Part shown: piece by piece, positions 35,374 through 44,385 of the stretch
Layout: every line of letters begins with the position of its first letter
Numbering within the stretch: the first letter of the stretch is position 1
Source of the DNA: Psychroflexus halocasei
GTDB lineage: Bacteria; Bacteroidota; Bacteroidia; Flavobacteriales; Flavobacteriaceae
Assembly (NCBI RefSeq): GCF_900107595.1
Contig: NZ_FNQF01000006.1
Span: 1 to 64,000 of the forward strand
DNA length: 64,000 bases
Direction of reading: 5' to 3'
Made by a program: the position numbers and the translations under genes
The notes under the pieces: model-generated
Told to the model about the DNA's origin: nothing
Seen by the model: only the letters and a program-made list of their open reading frames with translations
The model's database searches: none

Positions 35374-35531
35374 TGTTCTAAATTCTGCTGCAAAGATATG
35401 AAAATTGCTTCTGAGAAATTATGCAATATATATTGAAAGTTTAAAAACTGATTTTGATCATTTAATTGAAAATCATATTAAAATTAGATGTAATTTTGCA
35501 TGCCTTTCAAAACAATTGGCTTGTCAAAAAA

Positions 35532-36176
35532 ATGCAAGAAAGATTAATTTCTGATGATATCTTTGCTGGGTATAATCAGACCTATGAAACAATAATTGAA
35601 GATCTGCAAAACAAGCACTTTAGTGTTGTAGATCATTTCTTCCCTTCACATCTCATCATTTCATTACAAAAAGAAATTTTGATAAAATACCAAGCTGATG
35701 ATTTAAAAAAAGCAGCTATTGGGAATAAAACAAATGAAATTATTGAAAAAGAAATTCGTGGAGATTTCATTCAATGGATTAATGAAAATAATGTGAATGA
35801 TATTGAAAAAGAATATTTTGATAAAATAAATGACTTTGTGACTTACCTTAATAGAACTTGTTTTATGGGTATTTTACACAAAGAGTTTCATTACGCAGTT
35901 TATCCTAAAGGAACTTTTTATCAAAGACATTTAGATACATTTCAGAATGATCAACGCCGCAAATTATCTATGGTTCTCTATTTGAATGACGAAAATTGGA
36001 CAATTGATAATGGTGGAGAACTCGTGATTTACACTAAAGAAAATAAAGCTGAAACCATCATTCCTTTACCAGGAAGATTAGTCATTTTTGAGAGTCAACT
36101 TTTAGAACATGAAGTTAAACCTGTTTTAAAAAACGAAAAGCGTCTTAGTATAACAGGTTGGCTTAAAACACGTTGA
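35532..36176 (+). CDS. 2-oxoglutarate/Fe(II)-dependent oxygenase (prolyl 4-hydroxylase-like)
   Basis: A 214-residue protein of the 2OG-Fe(II) superfamily. The facial triad is visible as His-Leu-Asp (about 135-137, Gln-Arg-His-Leu-Asp-Thr-Phe-Gln-Asn-Asp) and a distal His (Leu-Leu-Glu-His-Glu-Val-Lys-Pro-Val, about 189), followed by Arg-Leu-Ser-Ile-Thr-Gly-Trp, where Arg would bind 2-oxoglutarate. I start at the ATG at 35532 (Met-Gln-Glu-Arg) rather than an upstream TTG. The substrate is not known; bacterial relatives hydroxylate prolines of ribosomal proteins or elongation factors. Its stop touches the stop of the convergent ABC transporter. Confidence 0.82.
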   Translation: MQERLISDDIFAGYNQTYETIIEDLQNKHFSVVDHFFPSHLIISLQKEILIKYQADDLKKAAIGNKTNEIIEKEIRGDFIQWINENNVNDIEKEYFDKINDFVTYLNRTCFMGILHKEFHYAVYPKGTFYQRHLDTFQNDQRRKLSMVLYLNDENWTIDNGGELVIYTKENKAETIIPLPGRLVIFESQLLEHEVKPVLKNEKRLSITGWLKTR

Positions 36177-37952
36177 TTAACGCTCAATCTGTAATTGATT
36201 AAGCTTTCTGTACAAACCATTATCTTTAGTAAGTAGATCTTGATGTGTTCCTTTTTCGATGATTTCACCTTGGTCAACAACAATAATCTGGTCTGCATTT
36301 TTGATGGTTGATAAACGGTGAGCTATGACAATTGAAGTTCTGTTTTTCATCAATTCATCAAGTGCATCTTGTACCAATTTTTCTGATTCAGAATCTAAAG
36401 AACTCGTTGCTTCATCAAGGATCAAGATTTTAGGATTTTTAAGGACAGCTCTTGCAATCGCAACACGCTGTCTTTGTCCGCCAGATAACTGAACGCCACG
36501 TTCGCCAACTAAAGTGCCATAATCATCAGGGAAAGACATGATAAAATCGTGTGCATTAGCTTTTTTAGCAGCATCAATAATTTCTTCTTTTGTGGCATCT
36601 GGTCTTCCATAAGCAATGTTTTCTAAAATGCTTCCGCCAAATAAAAAAACATCTTGCGGCACAACAGCCATTTGAGATCTGAGCTCATATAAATCAAAAT
36701 TCTCTGATGCTTTTTGATCAAATAAAACTTGACCTGAATTAGGCTGATAAAAATTTAAAACCAAAGCAGCCATGGTTGATTTTCCTGAGCCACTCGGACC
36801 TGCAATCGCAACAGTTTCTCCTTTTTTAGCTTCAAAATTAATATTTTTTAAAACCTGAAAATCTGGTCTTGATGGATAAGAGAAATTAACATTTTTAAAA
36901 GCCAATTCTCCTGATAATTTTTGTTGAATTTCTTTTTCTTCAATCTCTTCAGGATACTCATCAATTAAATCAAAAACACGTTCAGTCGCACCAATTGCTT
37001 TTTGTATTTGCGCATACTGAATCGGTAAACCACCAATTGAAGCACCGACAAAAATTGTATATAAAATAAAAGTAATCAGCTCTGACTGCGTCAATTCACC
37101 AACATTCTGAAGTTTAACGGCATACCAGACTAGTAAAACAATGGCTCCAAAAATACAAAAGATGATAAACGATGAAAAAGCGCCCCTGGCCAAACCGCCT
37201 TTAATCGCTATCTTTTTTATAGAATTAACGGCTTTTTCATAACGTAAAATTTCAAAAAGTTCGTTTGTAAAAGCTTTGACATTCGCAATACCATGTAAAG
37301 TTTCGCCAACAATTGTGTTTGAATCAGCAACTTTATCTTGCGCTTGCTTAGATAATTTTTTAATGAAACGTCCAAAAAAAACAGCGACAATAGCAAACAC
37401 AGGAATGGTTGCGATCATTAATAATGAAAGCTTGACAGAGGTAAAAAACAAAGCTGCAATTCCGCCGATAATGATAATCGTTTGGCGTAAAAATTCAGCT
37501 AAACCTGTGGTAAATGTATCTTGAATTTGAGAAATATCTGCAGCCACACGCGAATTGAGTTCATTCACTTGACGATTAGAAAAAAACTGCATCGGCATTT
37601 TAATCAAATTATTATACGTGTCTTGCCGAATGGCTGAAAGCATATTTTCAGTGACATTAACAAACAAAACAACTCTAAAAAATGAAAAAATAGCTTGTGC
37701 TGTAAATAAGACTAAAAGCAAAAGTCCCATTTTGTTTATTTCTTCCGAAGAGAAATCAGCAGTTTCAATTAAATCGCCCATCAGTTTAGGAAACAATAAA
37801 GCTGTTACACCTGTTAAGGCTAAAAAAATGACACCAATAATGAGTTTCCATTTATGAGGTCCGATGTAATTAAAGAGTCGGAGGGAACGTTTAAGATTTG
37901 AACTCGTTAGTTTAACTTTTGGAAGATCGTTGTCTTTTTTTCGCTTAGCCAT
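36177..37952 (-). CDS. ABC transporter, fused permease/ATPase (MsbA/LmrA-like)
   Basis: A 591-residue half-transporter. Six membrane helices span about 30-325, typical of the exporter fold. The nucleotide-binding domain follows: Walker A Gly-Pro-Ser-Gly-Ser-Gly-Lys-Ser-Thr (about 383-391), signature Leu-Ser-Gly-Gly-Gln-Arg-Gln-Arg (about 486-493), Walker B Ile-Leu-Ile-Leu-Asp-Glu (about 508-513) and His-Arg-Leu-Ser-Thr H-loop. It works as a homodimer. Similar genes export lipids or drugs; nothing here identifies the substrate. It has no partner transport genes nearby. Confidence 0.93.
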   Translation of the reverse strand: MAKRKKDNDLPKVKLTSSNLKRSLRLFNYIGPHKWKLIIGVIFLALTGVTALLFPKLMGDLIETADFSSEEINKMGLLLLVLFTAQAIFSFFRVVLFVNVTENMLSAIRQDTYNNLIKMPMQFFSNRQVNELNSRVAADISQIQDTFTTGLAEFLRQTIIIIGGIAALFFTSVKLSLLMIATIPVFAIVAVFFGRFIKKLSKQAQDKVADSNTIVGETLHGIANVKAFTNELFEILRYEKAVNSIKKIAIKGGLARGAFSSFIIFCIFGAIVLLVWYAVKLQNVGELTQSELITFILYTIFVGASIGGLPIQYAQIQKAIGATERVFDLIDEYPEEIEEKEIQQKLSGELAFKNVNFSYPSRPDFQVLKNINFEAKKGETVAIAGPSGSGKSTMAALVLNFYQPNSGQVLFDQKASENFDLYELRSQMAVVPQDVFLFGGSILENIAYGRPDATKEEIIDAAKKANAHDFIMSFPDDYGTLVGERGVQLSGGQRQRVAIARAVLKNPKILILDEATSSLDSESEKLVQDALDELMKNRTSIVIAHRLSTIKNADQIIVVDQGEIIEKGTHQDLLTKDNGLYRKLNQLQIER

Positions 37953-38035
37953 AAATCGTTTATCCTAATTCGGTTACAAAGTTAGACTTTCATAATAATT
38001 AAAAGACTTAAGCTTTTCAAAAAATAAGCTAAATA

Positions 38036-38043
38036 TATATTTG
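38036..38043 (+). promoter_or_regulatory. Candidate -7 element for the CBS protein gene
   Basis: TATATTTG at 38036-38043 matches TAnnTTTG. It lies 75 bp before the ATG, leaving a longer AT-rich leader than usual. No -33 TTG recognised. Confidence 0.35.
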
Positions 38044-38117
38044 TAATTAAAAGTTATTTTATTATAAATAAATTTACTATTTTAATAAAATTATGTTTAA
38101 TATTTAAAATATAAATC

Positions 38118-38591
38118 ATGGCTATTAAGAATTTTAAAGGAAATCATGTTGGTGATGTTAATGAAAAAGCTGAAGAAATAAAAGTAAGAGATTGCATGTC
38201 GAAAAATATTATTTTGTTTCAAAAAGGGCAAAGCATTATTGAAGTTGTAGAAACTATTATGCGATACAGAATTTCAGGCGGACCTGTTGTTGATGAAAAT
38301 GATAAACTTATCGGTGTTATTTCTGAAGGAGATTGTATCAAACAAATTTCTGATAGTCGTTATTATAATATGCCTATGGAACTCACATTAATTGAGGATT
38401 ATATGACGAAAGGCATTGATACAATTTCGCCAGACACAAACTTATTTGATGCAGCTCAAAAATTTATCACATCAAAACACAGGCGTTTCCCAGTGGTTGA
38501 AAACGATAAAATTTTAGGTATCGTGAGTCAAAAAGATGTTTTAAGAACTGCATTAATGCTGAAAGGTTACAGTTGGAAACACGATTCTTAA
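38118..38591 (+). CDS. CBS domain pair protein
   Basis: A 157-residue protein made of two CBS domains, about 22-75 and 90-150. CBS motifs are clear: Val-Arg-Asp-Cys-Met-Ser, Tyr-Arg-Ile-Ser-Gly-Gly-Pro-Val-Val-Asp, Gly-Val-Ile-Ser-Glu-Gly-Asp-Cys, and in the second half Arg-Arg-Phe-Pro-Val-Val-Glu with Gly-Ile-Val-Ser-Gln-Lys-Asp. Such stand-alone pairs bind adenylates (AMP, ATP, SAM) and may sense energy state. It has no effector domain, so it likely acts through a partner that is not identified here. A second stand-alone CBS protein lies at 60821. Confidence 0.9.
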   Translation: MAIKNFKGNHVGDVNEKAEEIKVRDCMSKNIILFQKGQSIIEVVETIMRYRISGGPVVDENDKLIGVISEGDCIKQISDSRYYNMPMELTLIEDYMTKGIDTISPDTNLFDAAQKFITSKHRRFPVVENDKILGIVSQKDVLRTALMLKGYSWKHDS

Positions 38592-38599
38592 ATTTAATT

Positions 38600-39508
38600 T
38601 TAAAAGAAAATATCTTGAACTAATCTATAAGTATTTGTGTGCGCATTGATTATGTCTTTGATGTCTTTTGAATATCCACCGCCCATACTGATTTGTACTG
38701 GTAATTGATGCGTTTTAATGACATCAAGCACAAATTCATCACGAGCTTTACAACCATCAATTGTACAGCCTAATTTACCGAGTTTATCTGTTTTTAAAAT
38801 ATCAACACCTGATAGATAAAATATAAAATCAGGTTTGATATCTTCTACCAATCGCGGCAATGTTTCTTTAAGAATGGATAAATAGGTTGCATCGTCACAA
38901 TCATTTTCAAGCGGAATATCAAGATCAGATTCTTCTTTTTTAAAAGGATAATTACTTTTTCCGTGCATTGAAAAAATAAAAACCCGTGGATCATTCTGAA
39001 AAATTTTTGCGGTTCCGTTTCCTTGATGCACATCAAGATCAACAACTAATATTTGTTCAATATCAGTTTCTTCAAGCAAATAATAAGCAGCTGTGGCTTG
39101 GTCGTTAATCATACAAAAGCCTTCACCATGACTTGTAAAGGCATGATGCGTTCCGCCGGCGATGTTCATACCAACGCCATTTTGAAGTGCATATTTTGTG
39201 GCTTGAACTGTACCATTGGTTATTAATCGCTCACGTTTGACTAAAGCTTCAGATAAAGGAAAACCAATTTTACGAACAGCTTTTCTGTCGAGTTCTACCG
39301 CATACATCGCATCGAGATAAGCATCTGTATGTGACATCCGAATGTATTTTTCTGTAGAATCTTTGATTTCAGGTTCAAAAAAATTTTCTTGGTCACAGAT
39401 TCCTTCCAGCAAAAGTTGCTTTGGTATCAAATCATATTTTTCCATTGGAAACCTATGATTTTCTTTCAGCGGATGTTGATAGCTTGGATGAAAAGCAATT
39501 TTAAGCAT
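38600..39508 (-). CDS. Histone deacetylase-family zinc hydrolase
   Basis: A 302-residue class II-like deacetylase. Zinc and catalytic residues are in Gly-Gly-Thr-His-His-Ala-Phe (about 117-123), Asp-Leu-Asp-Val-His-Gln-Gly-Asn-Gly-Thr (about 157-166; Asp and His ligands) and Leu-Ser-Gly-Val-Asp-Ile-Leu (about 245-251). In bacteria, these enzymes deacylate small molecules such as polyamines or acetoin-linked proteins; the target is not known. Convergent with the CBS gene 8 bp away and only 18 bp downstream of rnr, so it may be transcribed with rnr. Confidence 0.9.
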   Translation of the reverse strand: MLKIAFHPSYQHPLKENHRFPMEKYDLIPKQLLLEGICDQENFFEPEIKDSTEKYIRMSHTDAYLDAMYAVELDRKAVRKIGFPLSEALVKRERLITNGTVQATKYALQNGVGMNIAGGTHHAFTSHGEGFCMINDQATAAYYLLEETDIEQILVVDLDVHQGNGTAKIFQNDPRVFIFSMHGKSNYPFKKEESDLDIPLENDCDDATYLSILKETLPRLVEDIKPDFIFYLSGVDILKTDKLGKLGCTIDGCKARDEFVLDVIKTHQLPVQISMGGGYSKDIKDIINAHTNTYRLVQDIFF

Positions 39509-39526
39509 TGAAAAATAAAAAGAAAG

Positions 39527-41746
39527 TTAGTCGATCTGAATTTCATCAGCAGCTCCTAAAAGTTCAAAATCAATATTTCTTTTGATTAAGTCTGCTTTTT
39601 TAACACGTACATAAACTTCATCACCAAGTTGATACATTGTTTTTGTACGCTTACCAATTACAGCGTAATGCTCTTCATTAAAAAGATAATGATCACCAGG
39701 AATATCACGTAATCTGACCATTCCTTCACATTTGTTTTCAATAATTTCAACAAAAATACCAAAATCAGTTACACCACTTATCACTCCTAAAAATTCAGAA
39801 TCTTCATGATTTTGAATAAATTTAACCTGCATGTATTTAATAGAATCACGTTCAGCATTTGTTGCTAAATTCTCCATTTCGCTAGAATGTTTACATTTCA
39901 CTTCATAATCAGTTGCGCTAGCAGATTTTTGGCCATCAAGATAGTGTTGTAACAATCTGTGCGTCATCACATCTGGATAACGACGAATAGGAGAGGTGAA
40001 GTGAGAATAATAATCGAATGATAAACCGTAGTGACCTATATTTTCTGTAGAATAATAAGCTTTGCTCATCGTTCTAATAGTTAATGTGTCAACAAGGTTT
40101 TGTTCCTTTTTACCTTTAACATCTTCAAGAAGCTTATTTAAAGATTTGGAAACTTGCTTCTGATTTTTAAAATTTAATGAGTAACCAAATTTAGAAACGA
40201 CTGTGTTTAAAGTTTCTAATTTTTCTTCGTTAGGTTCATCATGACAACGATAAACAAAAGTCTTTTCAGGTTTTTGTTTACCAATAAATTCAGCAACTTT
40301 TCTGTTAGCTAAAAGCATAAACTCTTCAATCAATTTATTGGCATCTTCAGAAGTTTTAAAATAAACCCCTAGAGGGTTGTTGTCTTCATCAAGGTTAAAA
40401 TTGACTTCAACTTTATCAAAGGACAAAGCGCCTTTTTGCATGCGTTCATTTCGCATAATTTTAGCAAGCCTGTCAAGTTCCAGAGTTGCTTCAAGTATGT
40501 CGTCTGAAACAGGATAAGCTTTTTTAGTTAAAGAAACATCAGCAGGAATTGTTTTGTCTTTGGTCGTGATTAAATGTTGCGCTTCTTCATAAGCAAACCT
40601 TGCGTTAGATTCCGTCACAGTTCTACCAAACCATTCGTTGACAACTTTGGCGTTTTTATCAAGTTCGAAAACAGCTGAAAAAGTATATTTTTCTTCGTTT
40701 GGACGAAGTGAACACGCATTATTAGATAGAATTTCTGGTAGCATCGGAACAACACGATCGACTAAATAAATAGATGTTGCACGGTTGTAAGCTTCTTCAT
40801 CTAAAATAGTATCAGGTTGTAAATAGTGTGAAACATCAGCGATGTGAACACCAACTTCAAAATTTCCGTTTTCTAATTTCTGAAAACTCAGAGCATCATC
40901 AAAATCTTTAGCCGAGGCTGGATCGATTGTAAAAGTCAAAACATCACGCATGTCACGACGTTTCTTAATTTCTTTTTCTGAAATTTTCGTATCGATTTGG
41001 TTTGCGTATTCTTCAACTTCAGCTGAAAAATGCTCTGGCAAATTATATTCAGCTAAAATAGCGTGCATTTCAGTATTATGTTCACCAGGAACACCTAAGA
41101 CTTCGACGATTTCACCATTAGGTGAATCAGAATTTTTGGACCATTTCGTCAATCGAACTTTAACCATTAAACCATCGTCTGCCCCATTAAAATCATCTTT
41201 TGAGACAAAGATGTCTGTGTACATTTTAGGATTCTGGACAACGACAAATCCAAATTTTTCTTGTTTTTGAAGCACTCCAATGTATTCATCTTTAAAACGT
41301 TCAATGATGGAAGTGACTTCTCCTTCGGATTTCTTTTCACGCTTTTTAAACACGAAAATCTCAACTTGATCGCCATCTAAAGCGTGATTAAGATTCTTAT
41401 TTTCAACAAAAATGTCATCATCAAGTTCTTCAACGACAACATAAGCATCGCCACGTGTGGTCATATCAACTTTACCAGTAAAAATTGAATCAGCGGTGTT
41501 GAATTTGAAATGATATTCGTCCTTTTGAATCAACTCATTTTTAGCAGTCATTTGTCCTAATAATCTGATCAAACGATTTCTGGTCTTCGTGTCTTTCAAC
41601 TCTAAAATTTCGGCAATTTGCTTAAAAGTGTATGTTTTATCTTTATTCTTTTGAAAAACTTCTAAGACTCTTTTCTTAAAATTTATGTTGGGTTGGCGTC
41701 TTTTGCCTTTATTTTTTTTTGTTTTACTCTTTTTGTTTTTACTCAT
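39527..41746 (-). CDS. rnr: Ribonuclease R (3'-5' exoribonuclease)
   Basis: A 739-residue processive exonuclease that degrades structured RNA. Order of domains: a Lys/Arg-rich N-terminal tail (1-25), winged helix (about 25-85), cold-shock OB folds (about 85-240), the RNB catalytic domain starting near 260 with Ile-Asp-Pro-Ala-Ser-Ala-Lys-Asp-Phe-Asp-Asp-Ala (the four Asp magnesium ligands), and an S1 domain from about 640 (Phe-Leu-Gly-Val-Ile-Ser-Gly-Val-Thr-Asp-Phe-Gly-Ile-Phe-Val). It is the last core gene on the minus strand before the oriC candidate, read away from the origin. Confidence 0.96.
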   Translation of the reverse strand: MSKNKKSKTKKNKGKRRQPNINFKKRVLEVFQKNKDKTYTFKQIAEILELKDTKTRNRLIRLLGQMTAKNELIQKDEYHFKFNTADSIFTGKVDMTTRGDAYVVVEELDDDIFVENKNLNHALDGDQVEIFVFKKREKKSEGEVTSIIERFKDEYIGVLQKQEKFGFVVVQNPKMYTDIFVSKDDFNGADDGLMVKVRLTKWSKNSDSPNGEIVEVLGVPGEHNTEMHAILAEYNLPEHFSAEVEEYANQIDTKISEKEIKKRRDMRDVLTFTIDPASAKDFDDALSFQKLENGNFEVGVHIADVSHYLQPDTILDEEAYNRATSIYLVDRVVPMLPEILSNNACSLRPNEEKYTFSAVFELDKNAKVVNEWFGRTVTESNARFAYEEAQHLITTKDKTIPADVSLTKKAYPVSDDILEATLELDRLAKIMRNERMQKGALSFDKVEVNFNLDEDNNPLGVYFKTSEDANKLIEEFMLLANRKVAEFIGKQKPEKTFVYRCHDEPNEEKLETLNTVVSKFGYSLNFKNQKQVSKSLNKLLEDVKGKKEQNLVDTLTIRTMSKAYYSTENIGHYGLSFDYYSHFTSPIRRYPDVMTHRLLQHYLDGQKSASATDYEVKCKHSSEMENLATNAERDSIKYMQVKFIQNHEDSEFLGVISGVTDFGIFVEIIENKCEGMVRLRDIPGDHYLFNEEHYAVIGKRTKTMYQLGDEVYVRVKKADLIKRNIDFELLGAADEIQID

Positions 41747-41940
41747 GTGTCATATTAAAATCTTGGATAAATGTACTATTTAAATCATTCATCGGTAATT
41801 ATTAAAATTAAATTTATGTAAAACTTGTAAGTCTTGTTAAATATTGTTAAAACAAAGATTCAATTACAAGCGAAATTATATTTATTTTTAACATAAATAT
41901 TTGTTAAGTTTTTATTATCTTGCCTAAGTAATCAACTTCT

Positions 41941-42111
41941 ATGTTCAAGTCAAAATCAATCATATTGTTTCTCATCATCATCACAATCATTGGTTTTGTG
42001 GTGGTTTTCTTGTACATTAACTTCATGTTGAATGCGCCAGTTGGAAGTGATAATATGATTAAATCTGCTGAAGAACTGACTTCTTATAAGATATATAAAG
42101 CAAATTATTAA
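41941..42111 (+). CDS. Small single-TM protein
   Basis: A 56-residue open frame translated as Met-Phe-Lys-Ser-Lys, one strong membrane helix (residues 6-28, Ile/Leu/Val/Phe-rich), then a polar tail with Asn-Ala-Pro-Val-Gly-Ser-Asp-Asn and a helical Lys/Tyr end. Positive residues before the helix predict the N-terminus in the cytoplasm. It is 26 bp upstream of the DUF2007 gene and on the same strand. It is short enough to be missed by length filters. No family recognised. Confidence 0.55.
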   Translation: MFKSKSIILFLIIITIIGFVVVFLYINFMLNAPVGSDNMIKSAEELTSYKIYKANY

Positions 42112-42137
42112 TTGCTTAAAAAGTATTATTTTTAGGC

Positions 42138-42380
42138 ATGCTAAATTACATTAAAATTGCGACGTTCACTTATGCGCATGAATACAGCATTCTGCAACAT
42201 TTGTTAGAGCAAGAATCCATTCGATTTTATTTTCAAAACGAAACAGTTTTAGGCGTCTTGCCTTTTTACTCAAACGCAATGGGTGGTATTTTCCTTAAAG
42301 TGCATCCAGAAGATGTTTTAGAAGCTAAGGAGATTATAGAACGGTACAAATCTAAGTCAAATTTAGATATCATCGAGTAA
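42138..42380 (+). CDS. DUF2007 putative signal-transducing protein
   Basis: An 80-residue protein of the small PII-like DUF2007 fold. Typical are the N-terminal strand Ile-Ala-Thr-Phe-Thr-Tyr-Ala-His-Glu, a helix Ile-Leu-Gln-His-Leu-Leu-Glu, and Gly-Gly-Ile-Phe-Leu-Lys-Val (about 50-56) followed by a helix. Predicted to bind a nucleotide or protein partner by analogy only. It borders the oriC candidate, and its stop codon is the left edge of the gene-free stretch. Confidence 0.82.
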   Translation: MLNYIKIATFTYAHEYSILQHLLEQESIRFYFQNETVLGVLPFYSNAMGGIFLKVHPEDVLEAKEIIERYKSKSNLDIIE

Positions 42381-42982
42381 TTTTCTTTTCAAATTTGATT
42401 TTAAGAAATTTCTAGAGATCAGACTTCTTTTACTTTTCTTTACACTTATCAACAACTTATATATAATTATTTTTCTTCTTTAAATTTTTAAAAAACTAAA
42501 TAGTGATGATTATTGCGTGTTGAAATCCTTATAATTCATTTGCTATTTATTTTGTTTTTTCAATTCTTCATTTATAGGATGACATTTATTAATAAAATGT
42601 TAATATCTTCTTGTTGATTTTGAATGCTTTAGATGAATTTATCAACAAATAGGCTTTTTGATTTTAGATGTTTTTGTTAGAAAATTTCAGCTTGAAAGCT
42701 GTTGATAAACTGTCAATAACTGCTGAAAACTTTTTACTAAATACATGAGTTATCATTTGCTTTTGAAGAAAAAAATTGCTGATAGAATTCTATTTCATTT
42801 ATCAAAAGAATCTTATTGTTTTTTACTTTAAAGTTATTCACAGTCTTGTTGAAAGTTAACTGCTTGAAAATCAATCTTCGTTATTGAGTTATTCACAGCT
42901 TATTTTTATATTATTTAATAATTTGATAATCAATTATTTAAACTGTTTATTTGTTCATCTTTATAGATATTATGATTCGTGG
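42381..42982. other. Candidate chromosomal replication origin (oriC)
   Basis: A 600-bp stretch with no supported gene, extremely AT-rich. Five DnaA-box-like 9-mers: TTATCAACA at 42446-42454 and 42639-42647 (+), its complement TGTTGATAA at 42700-42708 (-), and TTATTCACA at 42834-42842 and 42889-42897 (+). AT-rich tracts around 42900-42960 could be the unwinding element. The gene-free stretch separates rnr (minus) from a plus-strand gene run, and parS sites and rnpA lie 10-16 kb to the left. DnaA itself is not in the window, which is common in this phylum. This is inference from the motif density and position. Confidence 0.65.
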
Positions 42983-43011
42983 TTGATTATAAATATAACT
43001 TCGTATTTTTG
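42983..43011 (+). promoter_or_regulatory. Promoter of rpiB
   Basis: TTG at 42983-42985 and TATTTTTG at 43004-43011 are spaced by 18 bp, the best match in the window to the Bacteroidota -33/-7 promoter. It lies 25 bp upstream of the rpiB ATG. Confidence 0.6.
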
Positions 43012-43035
43012 TCTAACAACATAAAACAAAACAAC

Positions 43036-43467
43036 ATGACAATTGCAATTGGTAATGATCACGCAGGAACAACTTATAAAAATGAAGTTGTCACATATCT
43101 TGAAAAACAAGGGATAAAAGTTATTAATCACGGAACAAATAGTGATGACAGTGTCGATTATCCTGATTTTGTTCATCCTGTTGCTTCAGATGTGAGCAAC
43201 AAAAAAGCTGATTTCGGCATCATTATTTGTGGTAGCGGAAATGGTGCAAATATGACAGCAAATAAACACCAAGATATCAGATCAGCTTTATGTTGGAATA
43301 AAGAAATTGTTGCTTTAGCGAGACAACATAACAATGCCAATGTGTTGAGCATTCCGGCAAGATTTGTTTCAGAAAATCAAGCCATTGACTTTGTCAAAGT
43401 TTTTTTAGAAACAGATTTTGAAGGCGGCCGTCACCAAAATCGTGTTGACAAAATCGCTTGCCAATAA
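43036..43467 (+). CDS. rpiB: Ribose 5-phosphate isomerase B
   Basis: A 143-residue RpiB/LacAB family isomerase converting ribulose 5-phosphate and ribose 5-phosphate. N-terminal Ile-Ala-Ile-Gly-Asn-Asp-His-Ala-Gly (residues 3-11) carries the conserved Asp-His, and Ile-Ile-Cys-Gly-Ser-Gly-Asn-Gly (about 64-71) holds the catalytic Cys. The final Arg-His-Gln-Asn-Arg-Val-Asp is the phosphate-binding tail. I use the ATG at 43036, 19 codons after an earlier ATG that lies upstream of the promoter-like element's transcription start. First gene right of oriC. Confidence 0.95.
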   Translation: MTIAIGNDHAGTTYKNEVVTYLEKQGIKVINHGTNSDDSVDYPDFVHPVASDVSNKKADFGIIICGSGNGANMTANKHQDIRSALCWNKEIVALARQHNNANVLSIPARFVSENQAIDFVKVFLETDFEGGRHQNRVDKIACQ

Positions 43468-43480
43468 AAGACTAACTATT

Positions 43481-44383
43481 ATGTCACATCACCACCATCA
43501 TACGCATCAGCGGATTACTAAAAATCTGATGCTTACCATATTTTTGAACATCGGGATTACTGTGGCTCAAATTATTGGTGGATTGATCAGCGGAAGTTTA
43601 TCATTACTTTCAGATGCGCTGCATAATTTTACTGATGTGATTTCATTAATTATCAGTTATTCTGCTTCAAAATTTAGTAAAAAGAAAGCGACATTAAAAT
43701 ATACTTTTGGCTATAAACGTGCCGAAATTATCGCTGCTTTTATCAATGCTTCAACATTAATTGTTGTTGCTTTTATTTTGATTTATCATTCTATCGAAAG
43801 ATTTATCAATCCGCAAGTCATCGAATCTACGCTCGTTATTTATATGTCGATTTTGGCAATTTTAGGAAATGGTTTTAGTGTGATTTTATTGCTAAAAGAT
43901 AGAAAGCAAAATATGAATATCACTTCAGCTTTTGAGCATCTGTTTACAGATATGATGGCTTCAGTTGCCGTTTTGATTGGTGGAGTTTTAATGAAATATT
44001 ATCAAATTTATTGGGTTGATAGCGTGCTGACATTTGCCATCGCGATTTATTTAATTATTGTGGGATACAAGCTTTTTAAAGATTCATTCAACGTTTTGAT
44101 GTTATTTACGCCAAATGCTGTTGAAATCAAGGAAATTGTTGAACGTATTGATAATTTTGATCACGTCAAAAAAATGCATCATGTGCATGTATGGCAACTC
44201 AATGAAGAAGAAACACACTTAGAAGCTGAAATTGATTTTGATAAAGATTTAAAATTGAGTGAATTTGAAGTTATCTTGGAAAAAATAGAAAAATTATTGA
44301 ATGAAGATTATGCGATTAATCATGTGACGATTCAACCAGAATTTGAGAAAGACGATGATAAAAATTTAATTGTACAAGACTAA
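43481..44383 (+). CDS. Cation diffusion facilitator (CDF) metal efflux transporter
   Basis: A 300-residue CzcD/ZitB-like exporter, probably for Zn(II) or Co(II). The chosen ATG at 43481 gives an N-terminal run of histidines (Ser-His-His-His-His-His-Thr-His) that would bind metal. Six TM helices are expected; the metal site motif is Ser-Leu-Ser-Leu-Leu-Ser-Asp-Ala-Leu-His-Asn-Phe-Thr-Asp (HxxxD in TM2) and Phe-Thr-Asp-Met-Met-Ala-Ser. A C-terminal metallochaperone-like domain (about 215-285) includes His-His-Val-His-Val-Trp. 13 bp downstream of rpiB. Confidence 0.92.
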   Translation: MSHHHHHTHQRITKNLMLTIFLNIGITVAQIIGGLISGSLSLLSDALHNFTDVISLIISYSASKFSKKKATLKYTFGYKRAEIIAAFINASTLIVVAFILIYHSIERFINPQVIESTLVIYMSILAILGNGFSVILLLKDRKQNMNITSAFEHLFTDMMASVAVLIGGVLMKYYQIYWVDSVLTFAIAIYLIIVGYKLFKDSFNVLMLFTPNAVEIKEIVERIDNFDHVKKMHHVHVWQLNEEETHLEAEIDFDKDLKLSEFEVILEKIEKLLNEDYAINHVTIQPEFEKDDDKNLIVQD

Positions 44384-44385
44384 TT

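Noticed and set aside
42747-42807. Further TTATCATTT and TTATCAAAA stretches as DnaA boxes
   Set aside because: They differ from the box consensus at the conserved 3' ACA; counted only the five good 9-mers.
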